A DNA stretch of 64,000 bases from Strigamia acuminata (taxonomy: Eukaryota > Arthropoda > Chilopoda > Geophilomorpha > Linotaeniidae). Under the pieces are notes generated by a model. That model was not told the DNA's origin. It saw nothing but the letters and a program-made list of their open reading frames with translations, and did not search any database. Every line of letters begins with the position of its first letter. Position 1 is the stretch's first letter. This document shows positions 1 to 13,600 of the stretch, in pieces. The DNA is taken from positions 14,100,427 to 14,164,426 of the forward strand of contig OX442315.1 in the NCBI GenBank assembly GCA_949358305.1, in the 5' to 3' direction. Position numbers and translations under genes: made by a program.

Positions 1-1817
1 TACATTACATCCAGATGATGCCTTTGAACACATGAAATGGCTATTCTGGGGGTTAAGGAAATGTGAATGTGGTTTGGATTCAATTTGTGGGTTTTTAAAG
101 TTGGGTTTTGACAAGAAAATCCTAATTACTTCACACATTGTTACCAAGAATGATAAAAAAAATGAAAACAATGGTTTGTGAGTCAGTTATCACCATTTTA
201 TTGGCTGTAATTGATTTGACCTTGAGATGTTTCATTCAGGTCATTGTGATGTCACCTTAAAAACCTGTAAAAATTATTAGAAACAATTATGCAATTAGGT
301 TGTGTAGAGAAAATAATGAAATTAATTTGTTGTTACAACTTTAGAATGTGTTTTCAGCTTGTTTCCTGTCTTGTTTTATTTTTGCAAGGTGAGTTTGGAA
401 ATAGAAACATATTTATATTTCTCCAAAATGTGATGTCAATTATGTAGGCAAAACAAACTCACTGTAAGAACATAAGGAAAACAATTTTTTCCATTCAATA
501 ACTCATGTTTTGATGTGTTTTGGGTTTTTTTTGTTGTTGCTGCACAGCATTAGAGTTAGGTTGGCTTACCTGCATTACTAATGCAGCGAGCATCATGCTA
601 ATGAAAATAATAATTACAGCTATTGGCGAATTATTACTATTATTATTTTATTCTTTATGGGGGATATGGAGCTGAGTATATGAAAACTAGTGTGGGAGCA
701 AAAGGGTAATGCATCGAGTTGTGCAGGGAAGCCAATATCGTGGCGGCGCTTTTGTGCACGAGATCGGATGACGCATAAACGGAAATCTAGTATTTAGTCA
801 TATTTTCTCAATTATAACCTTTTGTTCCTGTTTTAAGAAATGTAAACCCTTTTTTTAACACAATAAATCTTGTCTTTACCGGCAAAATATCAAGTTGAGT
901 CAAAATTTCAATCAGTTTTTCATCAGAGATTGCTTTATTTTTATTACAAGTATTCAAAAAGTAATTCCTGTTAGGTTTAATTGTTATAAGTTATCATTAG
1001 TTTTACGTGTTGAAACAAGTTTGTTTATCTGATGCAATTAACCGTTATTGTTTCAATAGTGCATGATGCAAAGATGTATTCTTATTTCATTTATTGTCTG
1101 ATGAAATAGCGCATTGTTATTTGCTAAGAACCTGTTACTTAGAGTTACACAGTTACATTGTTATAAAGTCGTTAACATGACTATTATGTATTCGCTTCTC
1201 ACTTGCTTCCATATATGCCGAACAGTAAAGACGTGTTATTTTGTGTTCCATAAAACGTGTGTTCTCACTTCGATTCGAACTTTCGAAATACAACAATTCC
1301 TAATGTAAAATTAATAGTAACAATGCATTCATGGAGCTGGGACAGCAAGAAATTGAATATATCAGCATGTGGGAAAATTGCAAATTTGTTTTTGGTAATT
1401 TAATAGTTTATCAGCGGGTGTGGACTGAATGAAGTTTTTTGATTTTATCTTGAGAAATTTCTGCGACAAGGTCGGATAAAGGTCATTAAGGTTTGATTTT
1501 TTACTGGAATTAATATTGTTGCGTGAAAAAGTCGAATGGTGGAAGGAATTGCTGATTAAATCGAATTTTCTGCTCTTGTGGATGATTTTCTGTAGTTTTT
1601 TGACATGAAAATCGATTGAGAAAATCATAAGTGGGAGTTTTGAAGGAAATTTGTTTATTTTTGGTGCCATGTGGCGCGTAGATTCGACAGGAATGGCTCG
1701 TGTGTTGTAGGTTGCGTGTGGGTTCGGGTGACGTTTAATTCGAAATTTTTAAATCAAGTTGAACATGAAACAATAAAAGAAATATGGAAAAGAATCTTGT
1801 GATCTTTTATCGTGGCA
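1..1817. other. AT-rich non-coding DNA
   Basis: I see no gene here. The short open frames have no domain, signal peptide or codon bias. A less AT-rich patch around 700-780 could be regulatory, but nothing in it is specific. Confidence 0.5.
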
Positions 1818-2330
1818 TCGAATTTGCAAAGATTTCTATAGATTTGCAAGGATTTCTATGGATTTTTAAGGATTTTTATGGATTTGCAAAGATTCATATG
1901 GATTTGCAAAGATTCATATGGATTTGCAAAGATTCATGGATTTGCAAAGATTTCTACGGATTTTACAGGATTGCTATAAATTTTCAAGGATTTCTATGGA
2001 TTTTCAAAGATTAGTATGGATTTTTTAGGATTTATATGGATTTTCATGGATTTCTACTCGATTTCTATGGATTTTCAAAGATTAGTATGGATTTTTAAGG
2101 ATTTATATGAATTTTTATGGATTTATATGAATTTTCATGGATTTCTACTCGATTTCTATGGATTTTCAAAGATTTTATAAATTTTTAAGGATTTCTATAG
2201 ACGTTTAAGGATTTCTATGGATTTTCAAGGATTTATATGGATTTACAACGATTTTTGTGAATATGCAAAGATTTTTAAGGATTTCTGTGGATTTCTGTGG
2301 ATTTATTATGATTTCTGCAAGAATATCAAT
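1818..2330. repeat. Degenerate ~20-bp minisatellite
   Basis: Tandem variants of GATTTGCAAAGATTCATATG (20 bp) and shorter half-units ending in ATGGATTT. The best copies are near 1880-1940. The open frames across it on both strands follow from the repeat and are not genes. Confidence 0.85.
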
Positions 2331-3860
2331 TGATTTGTTAAGGATTTCTATTAATTTATTTTGATAGAAAATCATTAGTGGGTGGGATTGGTAAATCCTG
2401 TGCTTAGAATTGTAGATTTGCAATTGATTTGCATATTTTATATGTAAGGTATATTTTCATATAGATTTCTAGAGAAGAAAAAAACATAAAAACTCGAGCA
2501 AAAACATTATCCAATAATGCTGATTTCTTTAAAATGTTTTGCTTGTGTAAAGCTACTTTTATGGATTTTTAAGGAATTCCATTCATTTTCATGGCCTGTT
2601 GTGGAATTCTATCCATTCCCATGGATTTTCATGAAATTCCACCCACATGTTTCATTCATTTCATTCCAAACCTTAAAACGAACGGATTAAACACAGCTTT
2701 TCACTTCCAAAATTAAATTAATTAAATATCACACAACCATCTTATATTAAATCCCAAACCTTTAAAAAAAATCCACAATTCCCAAAACCCAACACAAACA
2801 AAACAACAAACCCCACAAACTTTAATCCCCAACAAAAACCCCCCATTCTTAAATCACACATAAATAAATAATTCAAAATCCAAAATTTAAAATTAAAAAA
2901 AAAAAAAAATTATCTAAAACTTAAAATTCCAAAAAAATAAAAAAAAATCCAAAACTTAAAATTCCAAAAAAAAAAATGTCAGCAAATTACCACCACATTT
3001 CCATCTCTTATTCATCCCTTTTTTGCATAAATTACACTTTATTTCACCCATTTTCTCACGAAAGAAAAAAAAAAACCCCTTCCATTGAAAATCTGTCGGA
3101 AATGTTAACCCCACCTTGATTCTACCCCTACCTGAAGACGAGTGAAGACGAGGGGCTTGCAGCTCGCAGGTGATGGTCAACTTAGCAGAAAAGGGGAAAC
3201 TCGAAAAAAGGGGGAGAAAGACATAACCAGTTAATATATATGGGTTAACAGTTGGCTAACCCTAGCCCGCTTGCATATTCCTTTTAACAAAAACCGGTTA
3301 TGATAAACGAAAAGTGTTGGCTGAGCCTCCTGTTCCGCGAGGGTTGAGTCGCGTCTACCCCTTGGTTTCTCTAACCCCCTTCCACGGTATTGTGAGCAAT
3401 TCATGAATGTGAAGGGGGAGAAATACTCCTTTGATGTAGTAAAACCCCGTCTGCTCCGAGCCGGCGACAAAGGCGAGTTGGGGTTGATCGGTTGAGGAAG
3501 AAATGGAAAAAACGAAAGGGGGAGGGAGGGAGGCTGCTCTGCAACAATCCTTTGGGGACGTGGAAGTGTGTTGGAATGATAGGGTTGTGCGAGTGTTTTT
3601 GTCGTCAGTGTTTTGAGGCTCGTGGCATTATTACACCTGTTGTTGTGGGGTAGGTTGTGGGGGTTTGTGGGGTAGGCGTGTGAGTGGTGTTAAGGGTTAA
3701 TGCGCGTGTTTAAAGGGGTCGTGGGGATCGGTATTTTTCGACGGGCGGATGGTGCCAGGAATTTATCCGGGGTGATTTGCTGTTGAAATGAATAGTAATA
3801 AATAGAAATAGTGAGAAACATAAGGAAGTGGTGGTTAAGGGGATTTAGAATATTGTGGAT
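2331..3860. other. Non-coding; A-rich tract then a less AT-rich patch
   Basis: 2700-2970 is rich in A runs. 3100-3560 is clearly richer in G+C than its surroundings and could be a promoter or untranslated exon. I found no convincing splice sites or coding frame in it. Confidence 0.35.
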
Positions 3861-5050
3861 GGATTTAGGGGCCCTTAGACGCATGAAAATGGACTTTTGG
3901 AACTATTAAACTCGTGAAAATGGACTTTTGGGGCCCTTAATTACATGAAAATAGACATTTGGGGCCCTTAAATATGCGAAAATGGGCTTCTGGGGCCTTT
4001 AAATACATTAAGATAGACTTAAATACGTGAGAATGGACTTTTGGGGCCCTTAAATACGTAAAAATAGACATATGGGACCCTTAAAAACATGAAAATAGAC
4101 ATTTGGGTCTCTTAAATACATCAAAGTGGACATTTGGGGCCCTTAAGTACATGAAAATGAACTTCTGGGGCCCTTAAATACATGAAAATAGACATTTGGG
4201 GTCCTTAAATACATCAAAGTGGACATTTGGGGCCCTTAAATATGTGAAAATGGGCTTCTGGGGCCTTTAAATACATTAAGATAGACTTAAATACGTGAGA
4301 ATGGACTTTTGGAACCATTAAACACGTGAAAATGGACTTTTGGGGCCTTTAAATACGTGACAATGGACTTTTGGGGCCCTTAAATACGTGAAAATAGACA
4401 TATGGGATCCTTAAATACATGAAAATGGACTTTTGGGGCCCTTAAATACATGAAAATAGACATTTGGGGCTCTTAAATATGTGAAAATGGGCTTCTGGGG
4501 CCTTTAAATACATTAAGATAGACTTAAATACGTGAGAATGGACTTTTGGGGCCCTTAAATACGAAAAAATAGACATATGGGACCCTTAAAAACATGAAAA
4601 TAGACATTTGGGTCTCTTAAATACATCAAAGTGGACATTTGGGGCCTTTAAGTACATGAAAATGAACTTCTGGGGCTCTTAAATACATGAAAATAGACAT
4701 TTGGGGTCCTTAAATACATCAAAGTGGACATTTGGGGCCCTTAAGTACATGAAAATGAATTTCTGGGGCCCTTAAATACATGAAAATAGACATATGGGGC
4801 CCTTAAACACAGGAAAATGGAATTCTGGGGCCCCTGCAAAACTGTAAGGACTTATTGGGCTCTTCAAATAGTATAAATTTCTGGGGCTCTTTAAAAATTT
4901 TGATTTCTGGGGCCCTTCAGAACAGAATGAACTTTGGGGTTTGAAATAATAAATGATATTTCTAGAAAAATAAGGATGGACTTCTGGGGTCGAAAAAAAT
5001 TGGAATAAAATTTTGGGGTCCATTGGGGGCCCTTAAAACATGAGAATGAT
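3861..5050. repeat. 31-bp minisatellite, about 30 or more copies
   Basis: The unit is about 31 bp. It contains CTTAAATACATGAAAAT followed by a GGACTTTTGGGGCC-like half. Copies vary (ATAGACATTTGGGG, GGGCTTCTGGGG), and larger blocks of several units recur (for example 3960-4060 resembles 4240-4340), so there is higher-order structure. The GGGGCC ends decay after about 4830. Open frames on the minus strand here are repeat-derived. Confidence 0.9.
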
Positions 5051-6060
5051 GATTTATTGAGGCCTAAAAATCTCCAGAGCAAAAAAAAATAATATATGAT
5101 TTTTTAAGCCTTTATTTCTTATTTTTGTCTGATAAAACTTCAATTTATCACCTTGAAAAACACTTTTCTATCAAATCTAATGATTCATTTCTTTAACCTT
5201 GAATTTTTTTTTTAACTTCTAAATTTAATCTCTGTATTTTTATTTCTTATCTAACTCATATTGATTAATAGGCCTACACTTGAAAACCATATTTTTATTA
5301 TTATTATTATTATTTTTTTGATATAATATTTATTTATTTTTTCATTTTTATTTATTGAAAGTCAAAATAAATAATAATAATAAAAAAAAAAGATAAGAAA
5401 ACCGATAAATTTTACACATTTTTACCAACTTTTACTAGAGAAAAAGCTATAAATTTTACACATATTTCCACCATCTTTTACTACCATACCACTGCTTATA
5501 TTTGACTGAAAACAGCATTAAGTAGCAGAAAAAACAGCAGAGCAGATAACATCAAACAATTACTAAACTAACCATATACATCATACATAAAGGAACATGT
5601 TTTTATAGTCGCAGTTTTATATCTGCACTAAATCTTGATAAAAACCAATTAGTAGAGCCGCAGATTAAATATGATGATAGCAAGTTTTCAAGATTAAGTT
5701 GGTGTAAAATTGACATAAGGTGGCGGCGGTTGCTCCACATAATAACGAAAATTCGTGCAAGCTGCAGGAATTCGCGAGATGCATTCCTAAACAGTTTTAG
5801 AGGTCGCAATTATGGCCACTCTCGATAAACGCGGGCTAAGGGAGAGGGGAAATTAATGAGCAACATTGTATCCATCTCGTGCACTTCTATAAAGTTGTGT
5901 AATAGGTCCCATGACGGGCTGGCTCGCGCACATATCACCCAATACCTTTCTACCAGCTTCTGTACTACACTATGGCCTCGACAATTCTCAGTTAACAGCA
6001 AAACTACCGAACCAAAATGACTATTCCAAAAATAAATATTAAAAAGGCGAAAAAGTGTGG
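5051..6060. other. Non-coding interval
   Basis: AT-rich, with (ATT)n near 5295. 5700-6000 is more balanced in composition, but I see no recognisable protein, RNA gene or element. Confidence 0.4.
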
Positions 6061-6225
6061 AAAATAATGAAAAAATAATGAAAAACAATGAAAAACAATG
6101 AAAAACAATGAAAAACAATGAAAAATATAATGAAAAACATTGAAAAACAATGAAAAACAATGAAAAATTAGAAAAAATTAAGAGAAAATTATGAAAAACT
6201 GAAAAATAATGGAAAATAATGAAAA
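6061..6225. repeat. 10-bp simple tandem repeat
   Basis: Repeated GAAAAACAAT (10 bp), degenerating towards 6225. The minus-strand frame rich in Phe and Ser across it is repeat-derived. Confidence 0.85.
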
Positions 6226-6399
6226 ATTATGTTTTTAATTTGTTTATTATTATTTATAAGGAATTTTAAATTTAAAAAAAAAAAAATTTTTTTTAACGAC
6301 AATTTTATTGAAAAGAGTTTAATGTTTATTCGTTTTATTATTTATTTTTTAAATTGCAAATTGAATATTAAATTGGGGTTAAAAAAGTCTTTTGTTGTG

Positions 6400-6660
6400 A
6401 ATGTATGTGTATAGTAGTCTCGTTCTGGAATTGATCCAAAACCAGTTGAACCTTCTCCCTCTGGTGAGTGGAATAGACTCGACTCTGATGCTGGTTGGGT
6501 TTAGATGAATGCAGCTCTTCCTTGTAGGTACCACTTGGTTGAGCCCTCTCTCTGCACACACACACACAAATACACCCTAGTCATTTTGGTGTTGACTGCT
6601 GAGTGTTTGCAGTGCTTTGCTATGTGTTATAATGTGCATCTGGTGTTGGATCATCTCATG
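6400..6660 (+). other. Candidate untranslated first exon
   Basis: A patch of higher complexity ends in a strong splice donor, CATG followed by GTAAGT at 6661. An initiator-like TCATTT lies near 6589. It could be a 5' UTR exon of the sulfotransferase gene downstream, since that coding exon opens with a splice acceptor at 20861-20862. This is inference; no coding frame supports it and other promoters are possible. Confidence 0.25.
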
Positions 6661-9600
6661 GTAAGTGATGGATTTTTCACATTTTTTATTTTTTAATTAA
6701 TTTGGATTTTTCTGCTTTTTGGGGGGGGGGGGGTGTAAATGGAATGGATTTTTTGATTTTATGGGTTTTAATATTGTTTTGGGGTTTTTTTATCATTGGG
6801 AGACGGTTTAATTGGGTAGTTTGGTGGGTTTTGAGTGATGGGATTGGAAAAAATGTGGAGAAAATGTTGGTTTTATGTAATTTTTTTTAAAATTGGAAAA
6901 ATGTATTAAAATTATAACATGTAATTTTTTTTTAAAAAAAAAAAATTTTTTTTAGTCTCATTAGACAGAAATTAAATTGTCGCAAAAATCGATTCATGAC
7001 TGATTTGATTAAACTGTTTGATTGGGATTGAATTTTTCAATTAAAAAGTTGTATTAACTAATTACCTAAAAAAAATATAAATCAATAATATCCCTTTCTT
7101 AGTGACAAATTGATTCCAATTGTCAATTATGTAAAGCGGAACCCAGATGATCAACGGAGGGGAATTAAATAAGCGCCGTAATAGCTTGCGATTTATTATT
7201 TCTAATCGATTTTTTTTTGGGGTTTGATTTAACGGGAAAACCGAAACTTACCAAAATAAGCAACAAAATGGAATCGAGATGTAAAAAAAAAAAAATTCTT
7301 TTTTCTAGTGTTTTGAGGTTTCTAAGCATTTATATAAAAAAATATTTTTCTACATTTTGGAGAACAAGTCGGATGCAAAATGCCGGTCGTGAATTTTGTT
7401 TGGTTTGCGTGAAATTGAAGGCAAGGCGTGGCCGTGTTGTAAATCAATAAGTTGGTCGTACGAGGCTTGAATTACCAAAAATGTATCGTCATCAAAATTC
7501 GCAAGCAAGATGCAATCGCATGACTTAATTTTCACCATTTTATGTAACCTGTCAAAGGCTTCTCGTGTCATCGCGTGATTGCATAACAAAATAAATATTC
7601 ATTCTCTAAAGTTTTATAATTTGCTCATTTTTATGAGAATGATAAAGATAACGATTGTGAACTGAAAATAATATAAGATCACTGATTGCTGGAGTGTTGA
7701 CTCATGTGTGGCTTTTTTTTTTTTTTCTAAATAATTTTTTCTTCTTCTATTTCCTTTCCCCCTCTCTTGAATGGATTAAAAAATTATATAAATCAAGTTA
7801 GTTCAGTAGCTAAATAAATTGGGGATGGTAAATTTGCACATAAGAATTATCATCATTTGTAATTTAAGCTGAGTGGATTTTTTTTTTGGTGGAAACTTAT
7901 ATAAGAACATATTTTATTAACAGGATTATCTTCATTAAATATTATCCTTGTGGTTTCTTGCTGAGCTGTCACCATAAGCAGCTCATGGTTGCATTTATTT
8001 GGCAAGGAAAAATTAGAAAAAACTAATTTATTTTTTTTTTGTTATAAATTATTTAGTGATTTTTTAATTTAAAAATTAAATATTATTTTTTTGTGAGAAA
8101 ATTTTGACTTAATTTGTTTTTGTTTCTAGTTTGGTTTAGCTTAATTGGTTGCGCCATACTACACTTGGCTTCACTGCACTACACTACGCTCATGACTGCT
8201 TGAGTAAACAAAGCAATGTTAATCAATGGTTATCTTGGTTACCAAGAAAATCCTTTCGTTATCGAATAACGAGTGTTTAGTGAATCTGGTCCCTCGATTG
8301 GTTTGGACCATCCCATTGACATGAGGTATAAATGGTGGGAAACCGAGGAAGCCACCTTGTGTTAAAACTAGAATTCAAATCCTGCACCAATTGATGTTCT
8401 ATTTTAATTGCTCAAAGTCAAACACTCAGACTGCACAATTTCCATGACAAATCTCTGTCTAGCTTCATTCTACTTCATATAAATTCAAATTGGTAATTTT
8501 AATTTTTTTTTTTTTATATAAATGAAACAAAACTTAATTTTCTTGAAGTATAGTGAGGTTTCAAATTGACAATATTTTTTTTTCTTGCCACATTTTTTTT
8601 TCTTCCATTTTTCAGTGTGCTGAATTGAAATTTAGCAGAGAGAGAGAGAACATTTTTTTTCTTGCAACTTGAGATTGGAATTCTTGCTCTCATTCCTTTA
8701 AAGATGAGAATAAACTAGAAACAGTGTTTGCAGATGCAAGCTAAAGACACACTGGCAGCCATATTGCCTTAATTGAGCTAACAAGAGAGGGATATTGCAT
8801 TTTTTTCTTTTTTTTTTCTTCCTCTTCCACTTTTACCTGGTTTTATTGCAATAGGATTTTATTCTTTGATGGTTCAGGTCATTGAACTAAAGTAATGGAA
8901 GTGAAACTGTGATTGGAGGAAGTACTTTTAGCAAAGGCTTATCAGTCTCTTGAGAGATAGAAGCAAAACAAGTCAAATTGTCTGTAGCAAAGTTAAGTAG
9001 ATTGGGTGTGGGTTAACTCTAGAAGTGTTACAGATGTCAGGTACACTCAAGTCTGTAAAAATGTGGTGAGGTTAGTTAAATGAGCTACATTTAGCCCTAT
9101 CTACATAGAAAAGAATCAACTTTATTTAGTCTTTTATTCATGAGATTGGGGACTGGCTGTTCAACTTCTCTCATTTGAATCTGACAGAAAAATATTGAAG
9201 ATTCTGTGCAATTAAAATAGACCAGATAAATGAAGTATTAGAATATGCTATAGTGGAATTTTTGCTTTATCATTGGTAAAAACCACTTTGGGTTGATAAG
9301 TTTGTCAAGTTTTTAAAGCGTAATGAAACGGATTGTTATTTTTTTTATTTTTTTTTATTTTTTGGAAATTAATCTACTAAAAGAGTGGCTTAAATTTCTC
9401 AGTTTAAAATGAAAATGGAAGTAGAAGTTGGGGTGAATTGAAAAATATTGAGGCTTGAATGAAATAGCAATTCAATCATGTTGAATGAATTGAAGGTTTT
9501 TATTATTATACCAGTTAGTTAGATGTATAATAATAAGGAAGTAACACTTCCATGAAATGATTATTGAGAAATTTTTAGTGTTCCAGGATGAAATTTATAT

Positions 9601-10637
9601 CAATTAATTGTTGAACAAGTCAAAACACTCACAAGACAGCGTTGTAGAGTTTCAAACTCCATCTATTGGCAAAATATTAAAGAAATGGCTGCAATAAAAA
9701 TTGTTTGAGAAAAATAATGATGTCATGACCTCCACTAGAATGAAGATAACTTATAGGAAGACATGATAAATATTTATCTAGATAAATAGCTGGATTTTTA
9801 TGCTTTAAAGACATTTTGGATAGGTGTGGAAACAGATAAATTCACCATTTTCACAATTTTTTCTTCTTCTTACTTTTGCATCAGTTAAAAAAAATCTAGA
9901 GAATCTAGGGCTAAAAATCCCAAAAAGTTTTTCCATATTTTTTGTGGTCATATTTATGGGATACCATCTCTTTCCTTCCTTTCATCCCACTATCTTTTAG
10001 ATAAAAGTTTTCCATTACTGTTGCCTGGAATGCAAGTCACACTTTACTAGCAAGCTTAGCTAATTTTTTTTCTTTCCATCCTTGTTTCTTATCTAGCAAC
10101 AAGGTAAACTCATCTCTCATATCTTTTTTTGTGTCTTGAAATTGAATCCTTTTTTATCCTTTTGTCTCATGGCACTTTTACAACATCAGCAGTTCAATGC
10201 ACCCATTTTGTTGAAAAAATTATTCCAGTCTTGTTTCTTGTTTTTCTGCTCTTTGACAATTTGAATATGATGTGATTGTTTTAGGTCCTGTTTTGGATGG
10301 GTCATAGGTTAAGGTGTTCTCAAGGGGAAGGTGAAGGTGAATACTAAATTATTCCAACACCAGGGGGACAGGCAGTAATGAATGAGGGAAAGCAACACAT
10401 TAGCATATCTTTAGTTTGTGAAAATGACAAGCAAACAACACGCCCTTTGGTACTTCAATATATGACAATACTATCTTGTTTTTAAAAGTTTTTAGTTAAT
10501 TAACACCAGACAGTGTCTAGACTTGGAAAAACTTGCATGATATCTGAATATATTAGCTCGCTTTTCCATTTTTGGTGACAAGAAAACTTTGAAAAATGAG
10601 TATGTTGAGACTGTGTTAAAGGAATTGGAAAATTCTA
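6661..10637. other. Non-coding, presumably intronic or intergenic
   Basis: AT-rich DNA with homopolymer runs (a G run at 6720, many T runs). No coding exon, RNA gene or bounded transposable element was recognised. Confidence 0.4.
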
Positions 10638-10695
10638 TGCACCTAACCCAACCCAACCTAACCTAACCTAACCTAACCTAACCTAACCTAACCTA
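10638..10695. repeat. Interstitial telomere-type repeat (CCTAA/TTAGG)n
   Basis: About ten tandem copies of CCTAA, the complement of TTAGG, with two variant copies (CCCAA) at the left edge. TTAGG is the ancestral arthropod telomere unit. The tract is short and lies deep inside the window, so it is an interstitial tract, not a chromosome end. Confidence 0.9.
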
Positions 10696-13600
10696 ACCCG
10701 AGTAATATTAAAAATCAAAAATATCTAGATGCAATGTTGAATTGTTCATTGTGTTACTAGGGTAAGTGTTATATTGTGGAATGATCAGACAAAACCAAGA
10801 CCAAATTACATGGTAACTAAGAATGATTTAACGCTAGACTGTGTCCTGCAGTGAAGCAAAAACATAAAAAGCTAACTAACATAAAAACTCACTGTCATTT
10901 TGCTTTGCTGGACATTTTCATCCCTCTTGAAAGCTTTGGTGTCCTCTTCGTTTGCTTTGTCGTGTGATTTGATGTCTTAAAGGTATATTTTTACTTAATC
11001 AATCAGAGTAAGTGCAAGTGGTTTGATGATGTGATGATGCTTAAATTAAAATGCTGAATTGGGATTTGATGGAAACCAGCCTCTCTGTCTTTGTCCCAAC
11101 AGTGTTTCTAGTATTCCTAATTAAAATTTCAACATGATGGCATGAAAGAATTATGAAACATGTATAAGACCTTTGCAAGTTTTTATCTCACTGAAATTAC
11201 CATATTCATCTTGAATACATTTGTCAAGTCCCTTTTACATAAATTCACTGCTTTTAAAACATAAAATTGTCAATTCAGCTTATCTTTTTCCATGCCCATC
11301 TCAAATCATTGGATGATAAGCATGACAGAACCTGTAATTAGCAAAGAAAGACACTCCAATCACAGGCTGTTATCCATTTCATCAGCACACACTGGTGACA
11401 GGCGGCTGAAATAAATCTGGTAAAAAAAGATAAACTTTAATTTGGCATGAAGGGACATAAATAATTTAAAAGCCCACATTTTACATTTTTTCTCCTCTCC
11501 CTATCATACCCTCAAGTGAAAAGTACATCTAAATGTGTTTCTTATTGACTTAATACCTTATCAATAGATAATTTATTCATAGATGAGTGCCCAGTTACTG
11601 TATAATACTCCAATCAATTCCTACCGTCGAGTACTGAATTTTAAACTGCATGAATTACACTGCAAGCAAAGACACACTCCCTTTTGTATCTAAATTTAAA
11701 CTATAGGGGACTATAAAATTTGATAGTTCTTTTTAGTGTGTTTAAAGACACAAAAGGCCTTAACCACAAGTGTTTGCTTTGTATCATAAAGGTTGACAGT
11801 GAGTATTGTGCCAAAATATAAGATTGGCAAGTAAAATGGGGATGGTTTAGATATTAAAATGAGGGACCGGTGGAACATTGTGAAATAAAGATTGATTAAA
11901 GTGCAAATTTATTGAAAGTGTTTGCATCATGTGCTGTTTTGCATCATTTGATATGTATCAAACTTGGCTGCTTTAAGATTGGAATCATTGGTTGTTAAAT
12001 CAATTTATTGACTGCATTAATAATGCAAGGTTTTTTAATTGATGGCTTGGAATAAATTTAAAGGAAAGTTAGAAATTCTAAGTGAGATCAACAAAGTCTA
12101 TCAAAATGTATACAGGAAAAATTCAGTTTAGGTTTTGGCACCTTTGAATGTTATTATTACTGTATTGACACTGACAAAGCAAATGCTAATGACTTAAATG
12201 AGGATTAAGATGAAACCTTTGACTGTGCTTCTACTTGACTTGACTGCTCAAATTTGAAAATTGACTCTATTGTCATACTGCTAATAGAATTGTGACAATA
12301 TAAAATGATCTGTGCATATGATTTCTAACTTTTACTTCCTTCCTTGCTTCTTGTTTTACTACTGTACTTTGCTTTCTCCCACAATGCACTTTGTTCTGCA
12401 TTACTATTTCTTATTGCTTGTATTAACACAGTATGAGCCTAGCAGAAGGCATTTTGTGCATTGAATAGAGATAGATTTTTATCTTTACTATCTTTATGCA
12501 GATGCAAATTCACTAATGCTTTTCATTGATTGAATGCATTTATCACCATAAATGTTATTGCAACTCTGGCTTTGCTGAATTAGGCTTAAATTTACAATGT
12601 TTGCACAACGTTGTATATTGCTATCGGCCGACATTTGGTTGTCGATAATCGGTATCGGCGATATTCTAAAATTTTGATATCGGTCAAAGTCTACATTAAT
12701 GTAGCTTTAAGAAAATCATTATGAGTATTTTTTTTAAAAGATGAATCTGCTTAATTCAAACATTGTTTATGCTACGGCGAGTTTATAATTTGATTTAGTA
12801 AATTAAATTAAATTTATGACCTTTTGCTTGCCATCTATTAGAAGACTATTAATATTTGGAAGCTGCAATAAAACACTACAGGTGGTAGTGTTTATGTACT
12901 TTGATGGTTTTAGTAATTTTCCAATGTTTTTTTTTGTTTCTATATCCTGTCTTTGTTTGCAACTCAATAACAATTCGAAATCCATCTAGTTATTATAGAA
13001 TTATAGAGTGGGAAGTCGAAATTTTATTATGGCAACCATCATGTGTACATAAAAATGGCAGCTGTGGGCGTTTTGCCATTTCCATTTTTTCTGCAGGTTG
13101 TTTGTGGGAGAGGGTATAAGGGAGAATGAGCAAAAAATTGATTTCTTGTACTGTTTTACCTCTTTGGTTTAAACCAAAGCTCCTGGTGAGAATGGAAAGT
13201 AAAAAAAAGAAAAATAACATTATATTTTTTTTTGTTTTTTGTATTTTTTTCCACTTTCTTTTTGCTTTATTTATAAAAATAGGATAAAAAATTCAAAGTA
13301 TAGAGAAGAAAAGAATGCCAGCAACTAAAAATAGACACTGGTTTGTAGTTCACAGACTTTTTCAATATCCTCTTGTTGTTTTTTTATATTCAAAACATTA
13401 GGCACGTTGCAGGTTTTAGACTTTATTGCTACTCATGCTAGATTAAGTTTTGAGTTGATTCAATAATTTAAAATCAGAACTGGTTGTATTATTTGATAAA
13501 TGAAGTTTAGTGGCACCCAAACCATCCACCAAACAAACCTGAAACTAGTGTTGTGACATGTAAAATGCAAATCGACCTGGCGGCTGACAAGACCACTGGA

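Noticed and set aside
1818-5050. Regular repeats resembling a CRISPR array
   Set aside because: Repeats are contiguous without unique spacers, and the genome is eukaryotic.
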